A stretch of 64,000 nt of DNA. It comes from Gremmenia infestans (taxonomy: Eukaryota; Ascomycota; Leotiomycetes; Helotiales; Hamatocanthoscyphaceae). The notes beneath the pieces are model-generated. The model was given only the letters and a program-made list of their open reading frames with translations, had not been told where the DNA came from and ran no database searches. A program made the position numbers and the translations under genes. The stretch is taken from the NCBI GenBank assembly GCA_032629725.1, contig JAFEVB010000015.1, forward strand, positions 1,922,001 to 1,986,000, written 5' to 3'. Below are positions 47,078 to 57,713 of the stretch, piece after piece; the first letter of the stretch is position 1; the number at the start of each line of letters is the position of its first letter.

Positions 47078-48902
47078 AAATGCTCCTCAAGCTAAACTAG
47101 CCAAGGGGAAAATCGACAAACAGGTCGATGATATGGCTCCGCCGTCGAACAACGGAGAAGATGTGAATTTTCACGCGGAGCGAACGCCCAAAACAACAGG
47201 TCTTTCTTCTTCGGTGGAGAAAGAGTTCAAGACTGCGACATTAGAGACAAACAATCTTGGGGACAGAATCGCACTTTTGATAAATGAGTTCTCAAATGCG
47301 AAAGGTGTCGATCCCAACAATGCAACCAAGGAAGGTCAGCAAGTCAAATACTCCGCCGCAGACGTACACAAGGAGGGCGAGGCAACTCCCGATATTCTGA
47401 GAGATGAAGACTCTGGCAAAGAGGGAGCTGGCCAACCCGAAACTCAGCAGATTGATGAAGCGACCAAGCTGGAAAAGGCAAATGCAAAAGCAAAGGCAGT
47501 GGCCAGTTTCACAAACCGCAATGTCCAAGGATCGAGCAACAATACCGAAGCCAAACATCAAATGAAGACAGATGAACTCCAGACCAAGAACGCAACTCCG
47601 TATCCAAGAAGCTCAACACAGCCATCAAACCTACCCCTTAGTGGTCATATTCGAGCGTCACATCCATCAACTCAAACACTCACGCTTCCTCGATCCCCTC
47701 GATCCCGTCCTACCGTACAAGCCCATGTACCAGAACATAGGCATTACCAACCATCAGAGCCAAGTCCACAGTCCGATATCTCAACAGATCAGACGTTTCA
47801 ACCTTTCCTTCAATCAGAAACCGAAGCCCCGCGGCTGCCAACCCCACACCAGCAATCGTTCGCGACATGGGACAGTAACAGTCATTTATTTTCGTGTGCA
47901 AATTGTTCTGGGAAGCATAGTTTGCGAGAATGTAATGGGCCTACTGATGCGTTTGGATACATCGGAGGATGTGGGAAGTGCAATGTTATGCAACACACAT
48001 TGGCTAGCTGTGATCAAAAGATAAAGAAGAATGACATCAAACACCTGATCTTCAGGTCTCGAAACAACAAGCCACCCGCTATCTGGGATGAAGACATCAT
48101 GCATCCGGCATACTCAGATTGGTTGGCCACGTACAAGCCTTGGACTGCTGAATTTTCGAGGCAAATGTCACGGAAATACAATGGTCGAGTGCCATTCGAA
48201 AAGAGCGGCATATCTCCTGATCCAACCTGGTCAGGCGATCTAAATGATATACCTCCGCAGATTCACCCCGACCCCGTCCACCATGGAAAGAGGGGCCAAC
48301 GTCATAACAAATTGTCCCACACTCCTTCAGGCAATACACATGGCACTCGACACAATCGTCCAAGTACACATGCTCACGCAACAGGCTTATCAGAGCAACA
48401 CATTGCTGCTCAATCATCAGAGCCCACTGTTCGAGAATTGGCCCTGTCTGAGGTTATCCGCATGCAAGATGTACGGCTATCCGAATTACAGGATAAGAAT
48501 ATGCAGCTGCAGTTGCAGGTAAAGCATCTGCAGAGCCTCCAAGACCAACACGACTGTTCTCCGGCCCAACGACATCCAGCCAAGCATGACTCTGAAGAAG
48601 GCCCGAGCCGCAAGCGCCACAGGAGTGAGAGTCCTGTCGATCATTTACCTCGGTAATCATCAGCCAGCTACACCCCTGTCTATTACGAACGACCTCAACC
48701 TCGTTCATTTGGCAGTGGCTATTCTTCCCCACTGCTAAATGCATATAGCGAGCCTGCTCAATATATCCCTCCCGCAACTCACTGTGGCAATTGTGGTGGT
48801 TCTAGTCACATATATGTCCAATGTCTATACGCTTGTGGAGGATGTGGAAGCAGCAACCATAAGAAACGTGACAGACGTTGTGAACTGTACTTTGGACACT
48901 GA
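47022..48902 (+). CDS. Zinc-knuckle family member C, possibly broken
   Basis: ATG at 47022; the frame is open for 544 residues to TAA at 48654-48656, then continues in the same frame to TGA at 48900-48902. Knuckle pair 1 lies in the main frame: CANCSGKHSLREC (47895-47933) and CGKCNVMQHTLASC (to 48012), the IGGCGKCN spacing being typical of fungal zinc-knuckle proteins. Pair 2 lies after the stop: CGNCGGSSHIYVQC and CGGCGSSNHKKRDRRC (48783-48881). Between them are a coiled coil (LSELQDKNMQLQLQVKHLQ) and a basic motif PSRKRHR. A 63-nt GTAATC...GGCAG intron starting two bases before the TAA would remove it in phase and give about 605 residues; otherwise CAA to TAA is a RIP-type change. N-terminal 280 residues are low-complexity. 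Probable nucleic-acid-binding protein of unknown role. Confidence 0.65.
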
Positions 48903-48908
48903 GCTTAA

Positions 48909-48985
48909 GCATTTGCTTCTGCATTTTGAGATGTTTGAGGCATGTCGTCCATATTGAACAACGAGATTGTTTCGGAATGGAGGAA
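48909..48985 (-). repeat. Inverted copy of the member C N-terminal segment
   Basis: On the minus strand reads ATGCCTCAAACATCTCAAAA then TGCAGAAGCAAATGC, matching the first codons of member C (HTSQDAEANA versus QTSQNAEANA), followed by TAA. It begins only six bases after the member C stop and lies in the opposite direction, so member C is flanked by inverted copies of this segment. Confidence 0.65.
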
Positions 48986-49390
48986 TGGCGGAAGAGATGT
49001 TTGTGAGAAACGTCGGTGTGGATTGGACTCTGAGCACTGAGCTTGAGCTGTGGATTTGTTTTTAGATGTGGCGAAACTTGAAATTGTACTTGCTATACGC
49101 TGCGGTGGTTTGTACCGAGAGATGCAGATAGTGGGATGCGGACCAAGGGACATCACGTCTTGATATAGTAATAAGTGTCATTCTGCCGAAAACAATTACC
49201 CTTCATCTAAATGAGCTTCCCTATGTCTGCATGCAAGTGAGTTCGCTTCCACTTGATTTCACCGATATAAGCGTTAAGTATACGCAAGTCAGGTTGGATT
49301 GATTCAGTGTAGATAGATTCTAGCTAGTCTTATATGATAGGATAATTATATTCCGAGTAGTCGAATATCATCGGCCTGAGTATCGATTTG

Positions 49391-49481
49391 CTCGGCTTAA
49401 ATATTTGCCGCTGCCTCTACATCTTGAGATGGTTAACGCATATTATTTATATTAAACAATAAGATTATTTCGGAATGGAGG
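49391..49481 (-). repeat. Strongly degenerate fourth copy of the segment
   Basis: Shares CTCCATTCCGAAA, ATCTCAAGATG and GAGGCAGC blocks with the 48.9-kb copy but with many C-to-T changes (AATATAAATAATATG for AATATGGACGACATG), consistent with RIP. Confidence 0.6.
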
Positions 49482-51627
49482 TCGTGGAGTCGTGGGCTGG
49501 TTCTGAATCTTTGGGGTGTTATGGTAAATCGTTCATTTAGTACATTTACATCTTCACGTGATATACCTAACCCTCAACGACATGTATTTATTTATCCAAT
49601 ATTAATCTCCTTTGCCACCATATATACTAATAATGCAAGATTAGGAGCAAAATAAATGTTGGGGTGCTTGGTTCAATCGGTGGCACAGTTGTCTTAAGGC
49701 TTCATAAGCATTGCAAAAATCCATTTCCAGAGTTTACAAGAGGTCCACGATGGCCGTTTAGACGGTTGGCATGTTGAAAACCCAAACATGGCGCAATTAT
49801 TACTCCGGAGTAATAATCCACTCTACCAAACTCTAAACTTTTTTACTTTTTTTCTCGTTTTCTTTTTCCTTTTTACCTTCGCTTGTTAATGCCTTTTCAA
49901 TTATTTGGTATGTGATTCTTTTCGAAGTAAGCGAAGACGTATGGGATTTATGAAAGTAGGCAGTACTTCGTGCGGTGGCATGGTGCAGTAAATCCAGTTC
50001 TAGCGCGACAGGGACACAACATCCAATTCGCAAATCATATCAGCCTCAGTCCCCTCACATCTACACAGTGACGGCAGCTTCGACACAATCGAAGACATAC
50101 CGTCACTACAAGGCCAATACGAAGGCCAATACGAAGGCAAGCCCGTCCATTAGATAGCCGCTCTACGAATGATACGCCCTCATCCTGGTATGTGGCTCAC
50201 AAGAGATAATGAAGGCCAACAACCATCCAGCGGCCAAAGCAATCAGCCTTTGATACGCGAGGCATAGACATCATGTTGACCCTACTCCGACACCTCATCA
50301 GCTTCGGATACTCCATTGAAGTCCCGAATTCTGGCAAGCCAACGGCGGCAGAGGAAGCTTTATAGCATCTAATTGTATAGATTTATAGAATCTTATGGTT
50401 TGAAAGATACCCACTTGAATTCTTGTGTTTGGTGACAAAGGGGATGAAATTTGAGGTATTGGAAAGATGATGAATATCCTGTAGTGTTTTGCCTTGATCG
50501 TTCTTATACATACACAACTCGTACGAATTATGAATATTCTGCATTTTACGTAGTGAGACAATTCGCGTCGTATTAAAACCTTTGCAATCTGCGAGTTGTG
50601 GGGAATCAAGCAGACCTGAAGCCTCGTAAACTACAAGGCCGCCAAATTAACATGACGAGATTGGCGTAATAGAAGAGGATCCAATGGCGAGAAGATATCT
50701 AGATTACACAAGAACGGACATGTATACTGTACGCTGTCGATCTTGTTTGTAAAGCGTGGCAGTTTCCACCTTCCTCGGCTTTGCCATTATTCCTATACCA
50801 TGAAAAGGCCAGCCATGCTAGCAATGTATCCGTTCCCTAAAAATTCGCTTTCAAGCTTGGTGTACTATCCAAGTAGTGTATAAGAGACAATTCTTGAGTA
50901 GGTAAAGTCGTGGAGGGACGTGACGCTCCTCGTTTATAGTTCTTGCGACTGTTGGAATCACAGGTTTTGATACGTGATCACTTCTTCTATATTACGTAGT
51001 AGACTTGATTCTGGTATTCTGGTTGATGTTGCTTATCATTCATAGTGGTGTTGTGTATGCGAAGAGGTGATGCCTCTTCGCTGACTAAGCTACGCGAGAT
51101 CACATGACTAGAAAGGTCGGGATGCTAGACTATTATCCCAACAGCGACTGATCGAAGCATAATAGTTCGAAATATAAGTCTATAGGTCGGTAGCATTAAA
51201 TCGCGGAGGACATACAAATGTTTGCTTACTTGAGACTAAGAAGTTGCAAGGTCGTTCATGATAGGATGGGTTCACAGAGTAGTTGGCCGGATAAGGTAGT
51301 AAGGTATCATTTAAGGGCAGTCACGGATCACACTAGCCAGCAAATTGTGCCCAGGGTTCAAGAACTTTCAACAATGTAAAATACAAATCACCACACCTCC
51401 CACAAGCATCTGTCCTATTCTATTAGTGAAACCCAACGATTCATCTCATACGACCATTATGATTTGCGCAGCTCAAGATACGTCTTGGATGTTCCAGGCT
51501 AACCTTTATCCCAAATGTGCGCGGTCTAAACAACGGCTTGGATGTAGGCTTAAGCCATTCCAAATGTGCGCGGTTTAAACTGCGGCTTGGATGTCGAAAT
51601 CCCATATCGACAGATGTAAGCCTCGAC
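49482..51627. other. 2.1-kb gene-poor, decayed stretch
   Basis: AT-rich with no supported gene. A short frame at 49975-50157 carries three AAGGCCAATACG-type units (50113-50140) but no domain. Contains the palindrome TACTCCGGAGTA near 49802. Probably remnants of island DNA. Confidence 0.45.
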
Positions 51628-52432
51628 TTATCTTTGAGGTGGTACAATGCACTGATTCCGCATATGCTCACTAACCCCGCAATTCCCACAGTCGTTGCCA
51701 CATTCGTTCGAGCTATGGCCAATACTCAAGCAGTTTCCACACTGACGTGTAGAATTGGTGACTCTGTTGCCTATGGGAACTTGGGGCGAAGAGGGTTGCC
51801 TGTGAAAGGGCCCGCGCGTGCTGTTGTTTGCACGAGGGACTGCGTGGCCGAGGGTTGACTTCAGGCCAACGATTGCCATTGTAGCTGCCTCGGACAGGAG
51901 AATGTCGGCGCTGGCAGGTGTTATCCCAACGACGACGAGATTGTGATGTCGAGTAATAATCCCGGTCCCAGTAATCCCTACACTCGAACTCGGCCACCTT
52001 GACCACTTGCTGTGAAATGCTTGCGAGTACCATGAGAGCGGTGGGATCTTGCCTCGTCCCCCTCAGGCGTTGTATCTCCCAGATTGCATTTTCCTTTCTT
52101 TGTTCCTTTGCCTCCGTTCTTCCTTGCCAAAAATTTAGCTGTCCCATTGGTGTTGTTGAAATATCATCGATGTTGCCACTAATAGAATGGGCATCGTTGC
52201 TTTCATTGATTGAGAACGTCTACGAGTGCGGACCGGAGACAGGAGCCTTTGCAGCAAGTTTGCTGTTTGATCCGGTATGCCGTCTGCGAGAAATGAAGCG
52301 GCTGGGTTGACCATTTGCATTGTTGGATGGTCTGGAGGTAATCAGTCGCGTGGCCGGTGACTGTTTCCGGGGAATAGATGTATTTGCAGCAGCATTTGGA
52401 TTTAAACGAGGTTGGTGATGCTGATGGGCCAT
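51628..52432 (-). pseudogene. Zinc-knuckle family member D, stop plus frameshift
   Basis: From ATG at 52432 a frame encodes a basic, Asn/Ser-rich sequence to TAG at 52222-52220, then continues in the same frame through DDISTTPMGQLNFWQGRTE and a helical EQRKENAIWEIQRLRG region to about RWPEVNPRPRSP. The zinc knuckles CGNCLSIGHSSNEC and CGNCGVSEHMRNQC (51649-51741) lie in another frame ending at 51628, so an indel near 51800 is needed. No splice pair explains the shift. It ends VPPQR. It starts 56 bases after the stop of the larger gene at 52488, same strand, and could be the lost 3' part of that gene. Confidence 0.6.
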
Positions 52433-52487
52433 TTGCCATGGAAGTTGTGGTGTGAGGATGATTCGAGATCAGCACCTATTTTTGCCG

Positions 52488-53954
52488 CTAGTTGCTCGGA
52501 TCAATGTTGTCACAGCCACGAGTTATACCATTAATCGCCTTTTGCTCTGTTCGTCGTTGGCCCAGAATCCATTGCTTCTTAGCACCTTGAATTGCCTGGG
52601 AAATGAAGGAATGATCGGCGCTGTATAATTTCTGGTAGCCATCGATCAACAACAACCGAAGTTGATTTTCGCCAGTTTCAACATGTAAATTCCAAGCATC
52701 GCAGATGGCTATCACATCCCGCCTCGCTATATCCTTTTGCATACTGTCAGACTCTCTGGCAGGGCTGACAAGAGCCTTTAAATTGTCGAGAAACTCGAGA
52801 TTCGAGGGCAAGTCCAGGCCCAATTGTTCATCAAGAACACGGTGGACTTTGGCATAGTGTTCAGGTTTGAGAGAAAATCGCCCCTGTAGGCCATTTACCA
52901 CTTTTGAGTTTCGGCACCCTACCAAGTCGTCAAGTGATGGTTTTGGTGGGCCATTGGAGCCAAGCCGATAGTGCATGGCGAGTTGCAGTGCGTAACGAAA
53001 GATATCCGCACGACGGAAGAAAACTGGACAAGTTATTGCTGTTCCGAACCACTGGCAGACTTCATTGCCCCAGTTAGTATTTTTTGCCTGGCCATCGAGA
53101 TCATCTTTGGAAGCCTTTGACTTATTTCGCCGAATATCGATCGAGTAGCCGTCAGGGAAAAGTGCCGGTGGAATGACGCCAAAGACCTTCCAGCACCTCT
53201 TCCATAGCATCCTCTCGGGTGGACACATTGTAGCCAGAGCTTCTGCATCTTTGACAGACCATGATGCTTGCAATTCCTCCTCGTCCTCATCAGTCCAATT
53301 GTCGCTATATTCGATGACTGGCGGGTCGTCCATGCCGGCCTCCTGATCGGAATCGGAATCGGAATCGGAATCAGAATAGGTTATGGGCTGCGCGTTCCTG
53401 AACTTGGCGCCATTTCTGTTCTTAGGCCCAACCTTATTGTTGGGTTTGCCGTTATTCGTTGTTCCTCGTGGCCTACCAGGTCTACGCTGTGGTGGTGGCG
53501 ATTTAGAAAATTCGAGTCCCTCGCTGTCGTCTTCATCTTCTGTGACCTGGCCTCGTTCGTTGCGACGGTCAATATGACCATGACCTTCGTCCGATCCGCT
53601 CTCGCTCGCACTATTGCCACTGGTGCCTCGAGAATGGCCATTATTGCCTCTATTGCCGTTATTGCCTCTCTTGCCGTTGTTGCCTCTACTGCCGTTGTTG
53701 GAAGTACGGAGGCCATCAGATTTGCCCGAGTTGATAGTCGATTTCTGTCGCTTCGACTGAGTTGCAGCCGAATCGGCACGGCGATGCTTGTTGTGTTGCA
53801 TGATGGGCGTCGTGATGGGCGTCTTGATGTGTGCATGGATTTGGAGAGGAGACTTCGAGTTGCGAGGTATATATGCCATCCACGCTTGCTGTTTTGATGC
53901 AGGACACGCTTGCACCTTCCTTTTTGAAGAAAATTTCGATCTTTGGCAGGACAT
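52488..53954 (-). CDS. Hypothetical protein with AT-hook-like motif, 488 residues
   Basis: Uninterrupted frame from ATG 53954. Residues 1-210 are low-complexity: a Cys/Lys start, GNNGNRGNNG repeats, an AT-hook-like RRPGRPRG and an acidic SDSDSDSDSD run. Residues 215-480 look globular: WTDEDEEELQASW, then CPPERMLWKRCWKVFGVIPP, and NWGNEVCQWFGTAITCPVFF, then helical sequence to the end (SFISQAIQGAKKQWILGQRR). No catalytic motif recognised. DNA or chromatin binding is suggested only by the AT-hook-like motif. Member D follows on the same strand in reach of readthrough. Likely part of the same expanded accessory family, since low-complexity layout is shared. Confidence 0.65.
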   Translation of the reverse strand: MSCQRSKFSSKRKVQACPASKQQAWMAYIPRNSKSPLQIHAHIKTPITTPIMQHNKHRRADSAATQSKRQKSTINSGKSDGLRTSNNGSRGNNGKRGNNGNRGNNGHSRGTSGNSASESGSDEGHGHIDRRNERGQVTEDEDDSEGLEFSKSPPPQRRPGRPRGTTNNGKPNNKVGPKNRNGAKFRNAQPITYSDSDSDSDSDQEAGMDDPPVIEYSDNWTDEDEEELQASWSVKDAEALATMCPPERMLWKRCWKVFGVIPPALFPDGYSIDIRRNKSKASKDDLDGQAKNTNWGNEVCQWFGTAITCPVFFRRADIFRYALQLAMHYRLGSNGPPKPSLDDLVGCRNSKVVNGLQGRFSLKPEHYAKVHRVLDEQLGLDLPSNLEFLDNLKALVSPARESDSMQKDIARRDVIAICDAWNLHVETGENQLRLLLIDGYQKLYSADHSFISQAIQGAKKQWILGQRRTEQKAINGITRGCDNIDPSN

Positions 53955-54809
53955 TATTCACTTAGGTAATATTCACATACCTACCTGAAAGTATTGTAAC
54001 GCTTATATCAGGGTCTTTAGATCCAATTGAAGTCAATGAAATGTGCTGCCAAACGAGAATTTTGTTACACCTTGGCACAATGCAGTTGAGGCATTTAGTA
54101 ATACCTATTACATTTCTTAAAAGCTACCTACATTGAGATAAACACCATCATACCCCAAAAGACATTACACGTCTTTGTCCCTTGTAAGCTTTCATGTAAA
54201 GTGTTATACTTCTTGTATTCGTTGGCTTGAATCTGCAACTTCTTCGTGTGCTTCTCTAGTCGTAATTCTTATCCGAGAGCAAGTGTTTTCCCAACGTTGT
54301 TAATATTTTCTTTGTACTTCAAGTTCTTCAAGCCACACTACTCAAGACTCAAGCATTTTCCAAACGCAGGTAACTTCGCTTTCGAAAATCCTCGAGCTCG
54401 CCCATCCATTTGCCTATTCACCGGCTGATTTCACCCTCGAGATGCCGGATCTTGCTCTGTATGATAGGGCAATATTTGGCCAGAAAACCTTGGTAAATCT
54501 TAAGGATCGTAATTAGGGAAACGTTAGAGTAATCTATAATATCACCTATGCTTACATCATTGCACCCGTCGTCGACTTCTGTCACGACTACCACGTGCAA
54601 AGAGGAGCACTAGTGTCTCAATAAGACTGAATACACTCTTCGAGTGAATGGTGACGGGTCGGTTGGGGGTCGATGCCGGTGAGTGTTTCTTATTTTTCCT
54701 TGTTCATATTTCTTTCCTTCTTGAAGTCTATACAAGCATAAGGGAATCACATTCGTCCTTGAAATGAATAGTTATTGACCTTATAACACTTATTGCCCTT
54801 TCCACCACA
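53955..54809. other. Divergent intergenic region
   Basis: Between the AT-hook gene and the small 54.8-kb gene, transcribed apart. AT-rich; no gene or RNA recognised. Confidence 0.5.
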
Positions 54810-55157
54810 ATGCCACCTAAACGACAGGCCAGTTTTAAGAAGACCCGGTCCAAGAAAGCAAGGGTAGATCCAAAGGGCAAAGGGAACGCTGCATCGGATA
54901 GCGATTCTGATATATCCAGTTCCCGCCAACACCGCAGATCTCAAGAGTCACGCAGATGGACAAAGGATGACACCTTGCTATTAAGATCAACTACACCAGG
55001 CGAGATGAAGGCGCTTCGACGGGCAGAGGAGATTCACGGCTGTTCCCTTTACGACTTCATACCAGCATCTGAAGAGGTTGATACCAGCGAGAACCAGGAT
55101 CTCGAAACAAAAGGACGGATTATCACCAATAGCTTGAAACTGGAATACTTCTATTAA
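54810..55157 (+). CDS. Small basic hypothetical protein, 115 residues
   Basis: ATG in a good context (caccacaATGCCACC). Basic N-terminus (KRQASFKKTRSKKARVDP, likely nuclear), a short SDSDSDIS run as in the 52.5-kb gene, then RRWTKDDTLLLRSTTPGEMK, which recalls the start of a Myb/SANT-type helix but is too short to assign. Ends LKLEYFY. It may be a truncated relative of the 52.5-kb protein; codon use and frame integrity argue for a gene rather than chance. Confidence 0.5.
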   Translation: MPPKRQASFKKTRSKKARVDPKGKGNAASDSDSDISSSRQHRRSQESRRWTKDDTLLLRSTTPGEMKALRRAEEIHGCSLYDFIPASEEVDTSENQDLETKGRIITNSLKLEYFY

Positions 55158-55492
55158 GGCCTGTGGAGAGAAGTTCCTAGCGCAGGAATATCAGGTGACT
55201 AAGGATTCACTTTAAAGTACACATCCAGAATTGAAGTTTAAGGACGATTGATGACCGGTTGAGAGAATTTCCGTATACGAATAAAACGATTGAAGGCTTC
55301 AGAGAGCATATATCATAAGATGGGGTTTGAAACGTCAAGTCACTTTAGTGCTATGGCCGGACGAGACATTTCTATATCATATCAAGAAAGCATTTTTCAT
55401 TTGTACGTATGAGACCGTAAGCTAATGTTCCTATCCTAAACCGAATATTCCCAAATCTAATAGAATCTTCTCGTAGTCATGTAACAATATTC
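55158..55492. other. Convergent intergenic region
   Basis: 335 bp between the 3' ends of the small gene and the 2EXR gene; nothing recognised. Confidence 0.5.
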
Positions 55493-56820
55493 CTAAAATA
55501 GTACAACAGGCTCATCCTGAGCGTCTCCCGACCATGGAACGAAATGCTTATGTGGCCTGCGCCTATCCACATCCTGTGCATTCCCAGCACAATCCACATC
55601 ATTGCAAAGAGGAAGATCGGCAACGATACTCGACCGGTCTGTAGACATGCGTCGCCTATTGTCCATTCCACCCGGAAACTCGAAGCTAGAAAACATGCTC
55701 TTATGCTTCCTACTCCAGAACTGGATCTCGGGAATTGGAGCTCCAGCTCCTCTCTCTGCCTTGAATCTGTCTTCGATGGTTGTTGTGTAAAGAGCATTTC
55801 GGTTTCCATTCCACCTTCGGAACGCTGCCCGATCTCCAGGCATGTGATTCGAGAGTCGTAGGACCTGCAGCGCCTGCATACGCGTAATAAATTGAAGTTC
55901 GTGCGCATGGCAGTTCATGTACATCTTGATACTTATCTGTTTGACTTTCGTATCCATGTCTGTATGTAGCAAGTCCTTGTCAGCTTGCTTTTTACAGATG
56001 CAGTAGCTGGTTTTATTGGAACTGTGTCCCTCGGGAAACGAGGCTCCAGCTTCATTGTGAGGAATCGGGCCACTCCAAAATTCGCATAGCGTATGCAGAG
56101 CCTCGAAATGAAGGGTGTCTTTCTCCAGGTTGAAGTAGACGCCCTGCTGGTCCCACTAGATCACGGGGGAGTTAGTTATTTCCTCTTCAAGAGTGTTTTA
56201 AGAGCAGAATATGAACAAGTTCCCTTTTTAGGAAGTGTGTAAGGAGTAGTTAGAGTAAATGAGACGAAACATGATAGAAGGGGGTAGGGTAAAGTCAAAG
56301 AGCCAGTTATCCTTACGTTGTAGATGTTGGGCGCAAATGTCTTGCTGTATGTTCCAAGGGCCAGAGATCGGGCGTCGCGGTTGACGTGGAGAAGGGCTGG
56401 GATATCTGCGTGGGCAAGCGTGACGTGATCATCTATATCTGAGCAGTCTAGCGGGATTTCCTGTTTGTTTCTTGGCTTGAATATCTTGTGCTTGTCAAAA
56501 TGGAGTCTACCGAGGTAGATGGAGACGATTCTGGCTGGTACGTCTTTGATGGCATATTTGAGGATCATGTTTCGTAGTTCAGGGGCCAGCCTGGGGAAGT
56601 ATTTGAATGCTCGAGGAGTCACTTTCTTCAGCGCAACTTTATTTCTTCGCATCTTTTCTCGATCCGGAACATCGAAGAAAGGGACCACCTCCCCGCTTGA
56701 GCCTGTGAAAATCTTCATTTCGCCAGGATTCGTCTCAGCGGCATTTGCGGGGGTAATTGCTGAGCTATCCAGGACTTTGATCCCGGCAGCCTCCATGTTG
56801 AAGAGTAAAGTAGAATGCAT
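55493..56820 (-). CDS. 2EXR-domain protein
   Basis: Exons 56820-56317 and 56155-55493 (161-nt intron, GTAAGG donor, ATCTAG acceptor, phase 0) give 388 residues. The 2EXR domain, common and expanded in Pezizomycotina with unknown function, is clear: FKYFPRLAPELRNMILKYAI, then PARIVSIYLGR and ALLHVNRDARSLAL, then YSKTFAPNIYN joined to WDQQGVYFNLEKDTLHF after splicing. The C-terminal part is less conserved and ends PVVLF. Residues 1-60 precede the domain; Met9 is an alternative start. No partner is suggested by the neighbours. Confidence 0.85.
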
Positions 56821-57713
56821 ATTGGTGTCTTTCGTCTGACTCGGGCCGATGTATGAGGTGTCTACAGGAACTTGTCAAGAATAGTCATCGGAGGGTTGAC
56901 TGGAGTACTCACTTATGAGATAGTGCAAAGGCAAAGTTGGGTGCTTTCTCGATACTTTTCAAAGAGGCGGAGATGTGGATGGTCAGGGACGGAGCGAGCA
57001 GAAGAATGTATTTATATTGCCATCTATACGCCGCCGTGTCAGACCAAACTTCCATTATATGAATCCGGATTCGTGCTAGTACTGCGCTCCAATTAAATGC
57101 AAGACACAACACGTGGATGAATATCAGGCGCTGATTAACTTCTCCATGTCGACAAAATCACATTCAATAATATTAGGTAATTTGATGATGTGAAAGAAGG
57201 AATAAAGCTGTTTCATAATTGTTTCATCTCTCCCTTTGAGGCTATCTCCGCTTTGGAGGTCTGGTGGGACAAGGACTGCGAGAGAAACATCTGAGTTTTA
57301 TTCTGCGGGACTTGATTTGTGGAATAGGAAACTGCGGATTATCCTCGCGAGACAACCCAGACTTTCGGTCTGCAAAATCAACTGTAATCATTGATAGGTA
57401 TATCTTTCTACCCACCTTGGCTTTCTTCGGAATTTCGACTGGTGTTTAGGAGATGGGCTAAACATGTAGAGGTGTTGTAGAGATGTACTAACATTTCTAG
57501 CTATGCCTAGGTGTTTGCATCTGAATCGGCATTATTTTAAAAGATGCTACGGAGTAATAAAACAAACAAAACAAGATTCACAATGACTTTAGGCAGACAA
57601 GTTTGACGCAAACTTATTTAGCCCCTAGCAAACTAGAAATTGAAGTCTTGAAATGAAGGTCTTTTAGACTACTCTAGTTGGTCATAGAAAATGTATATGG
57701 TATGTAACAAACA
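56821..57713. other. Intergenic
   Basis: Upstream of the 2EXR gene; holds TACGGAGTA at 57548-57556. No gene recognised. Confidence 0.5.

Noticed and set aside
53268..53897. 209-residue plus-strand frame
   Set aside because: Antisense to the low-complexity repeats of the 52.5-kb gene, which produce hydrophobic repeats on the other strand.
55477..55908. 143-residue alternative frame in the 2EXR gene
   Set aside because: Shadow of exon 2; the joined 2EXR frame explains the region.
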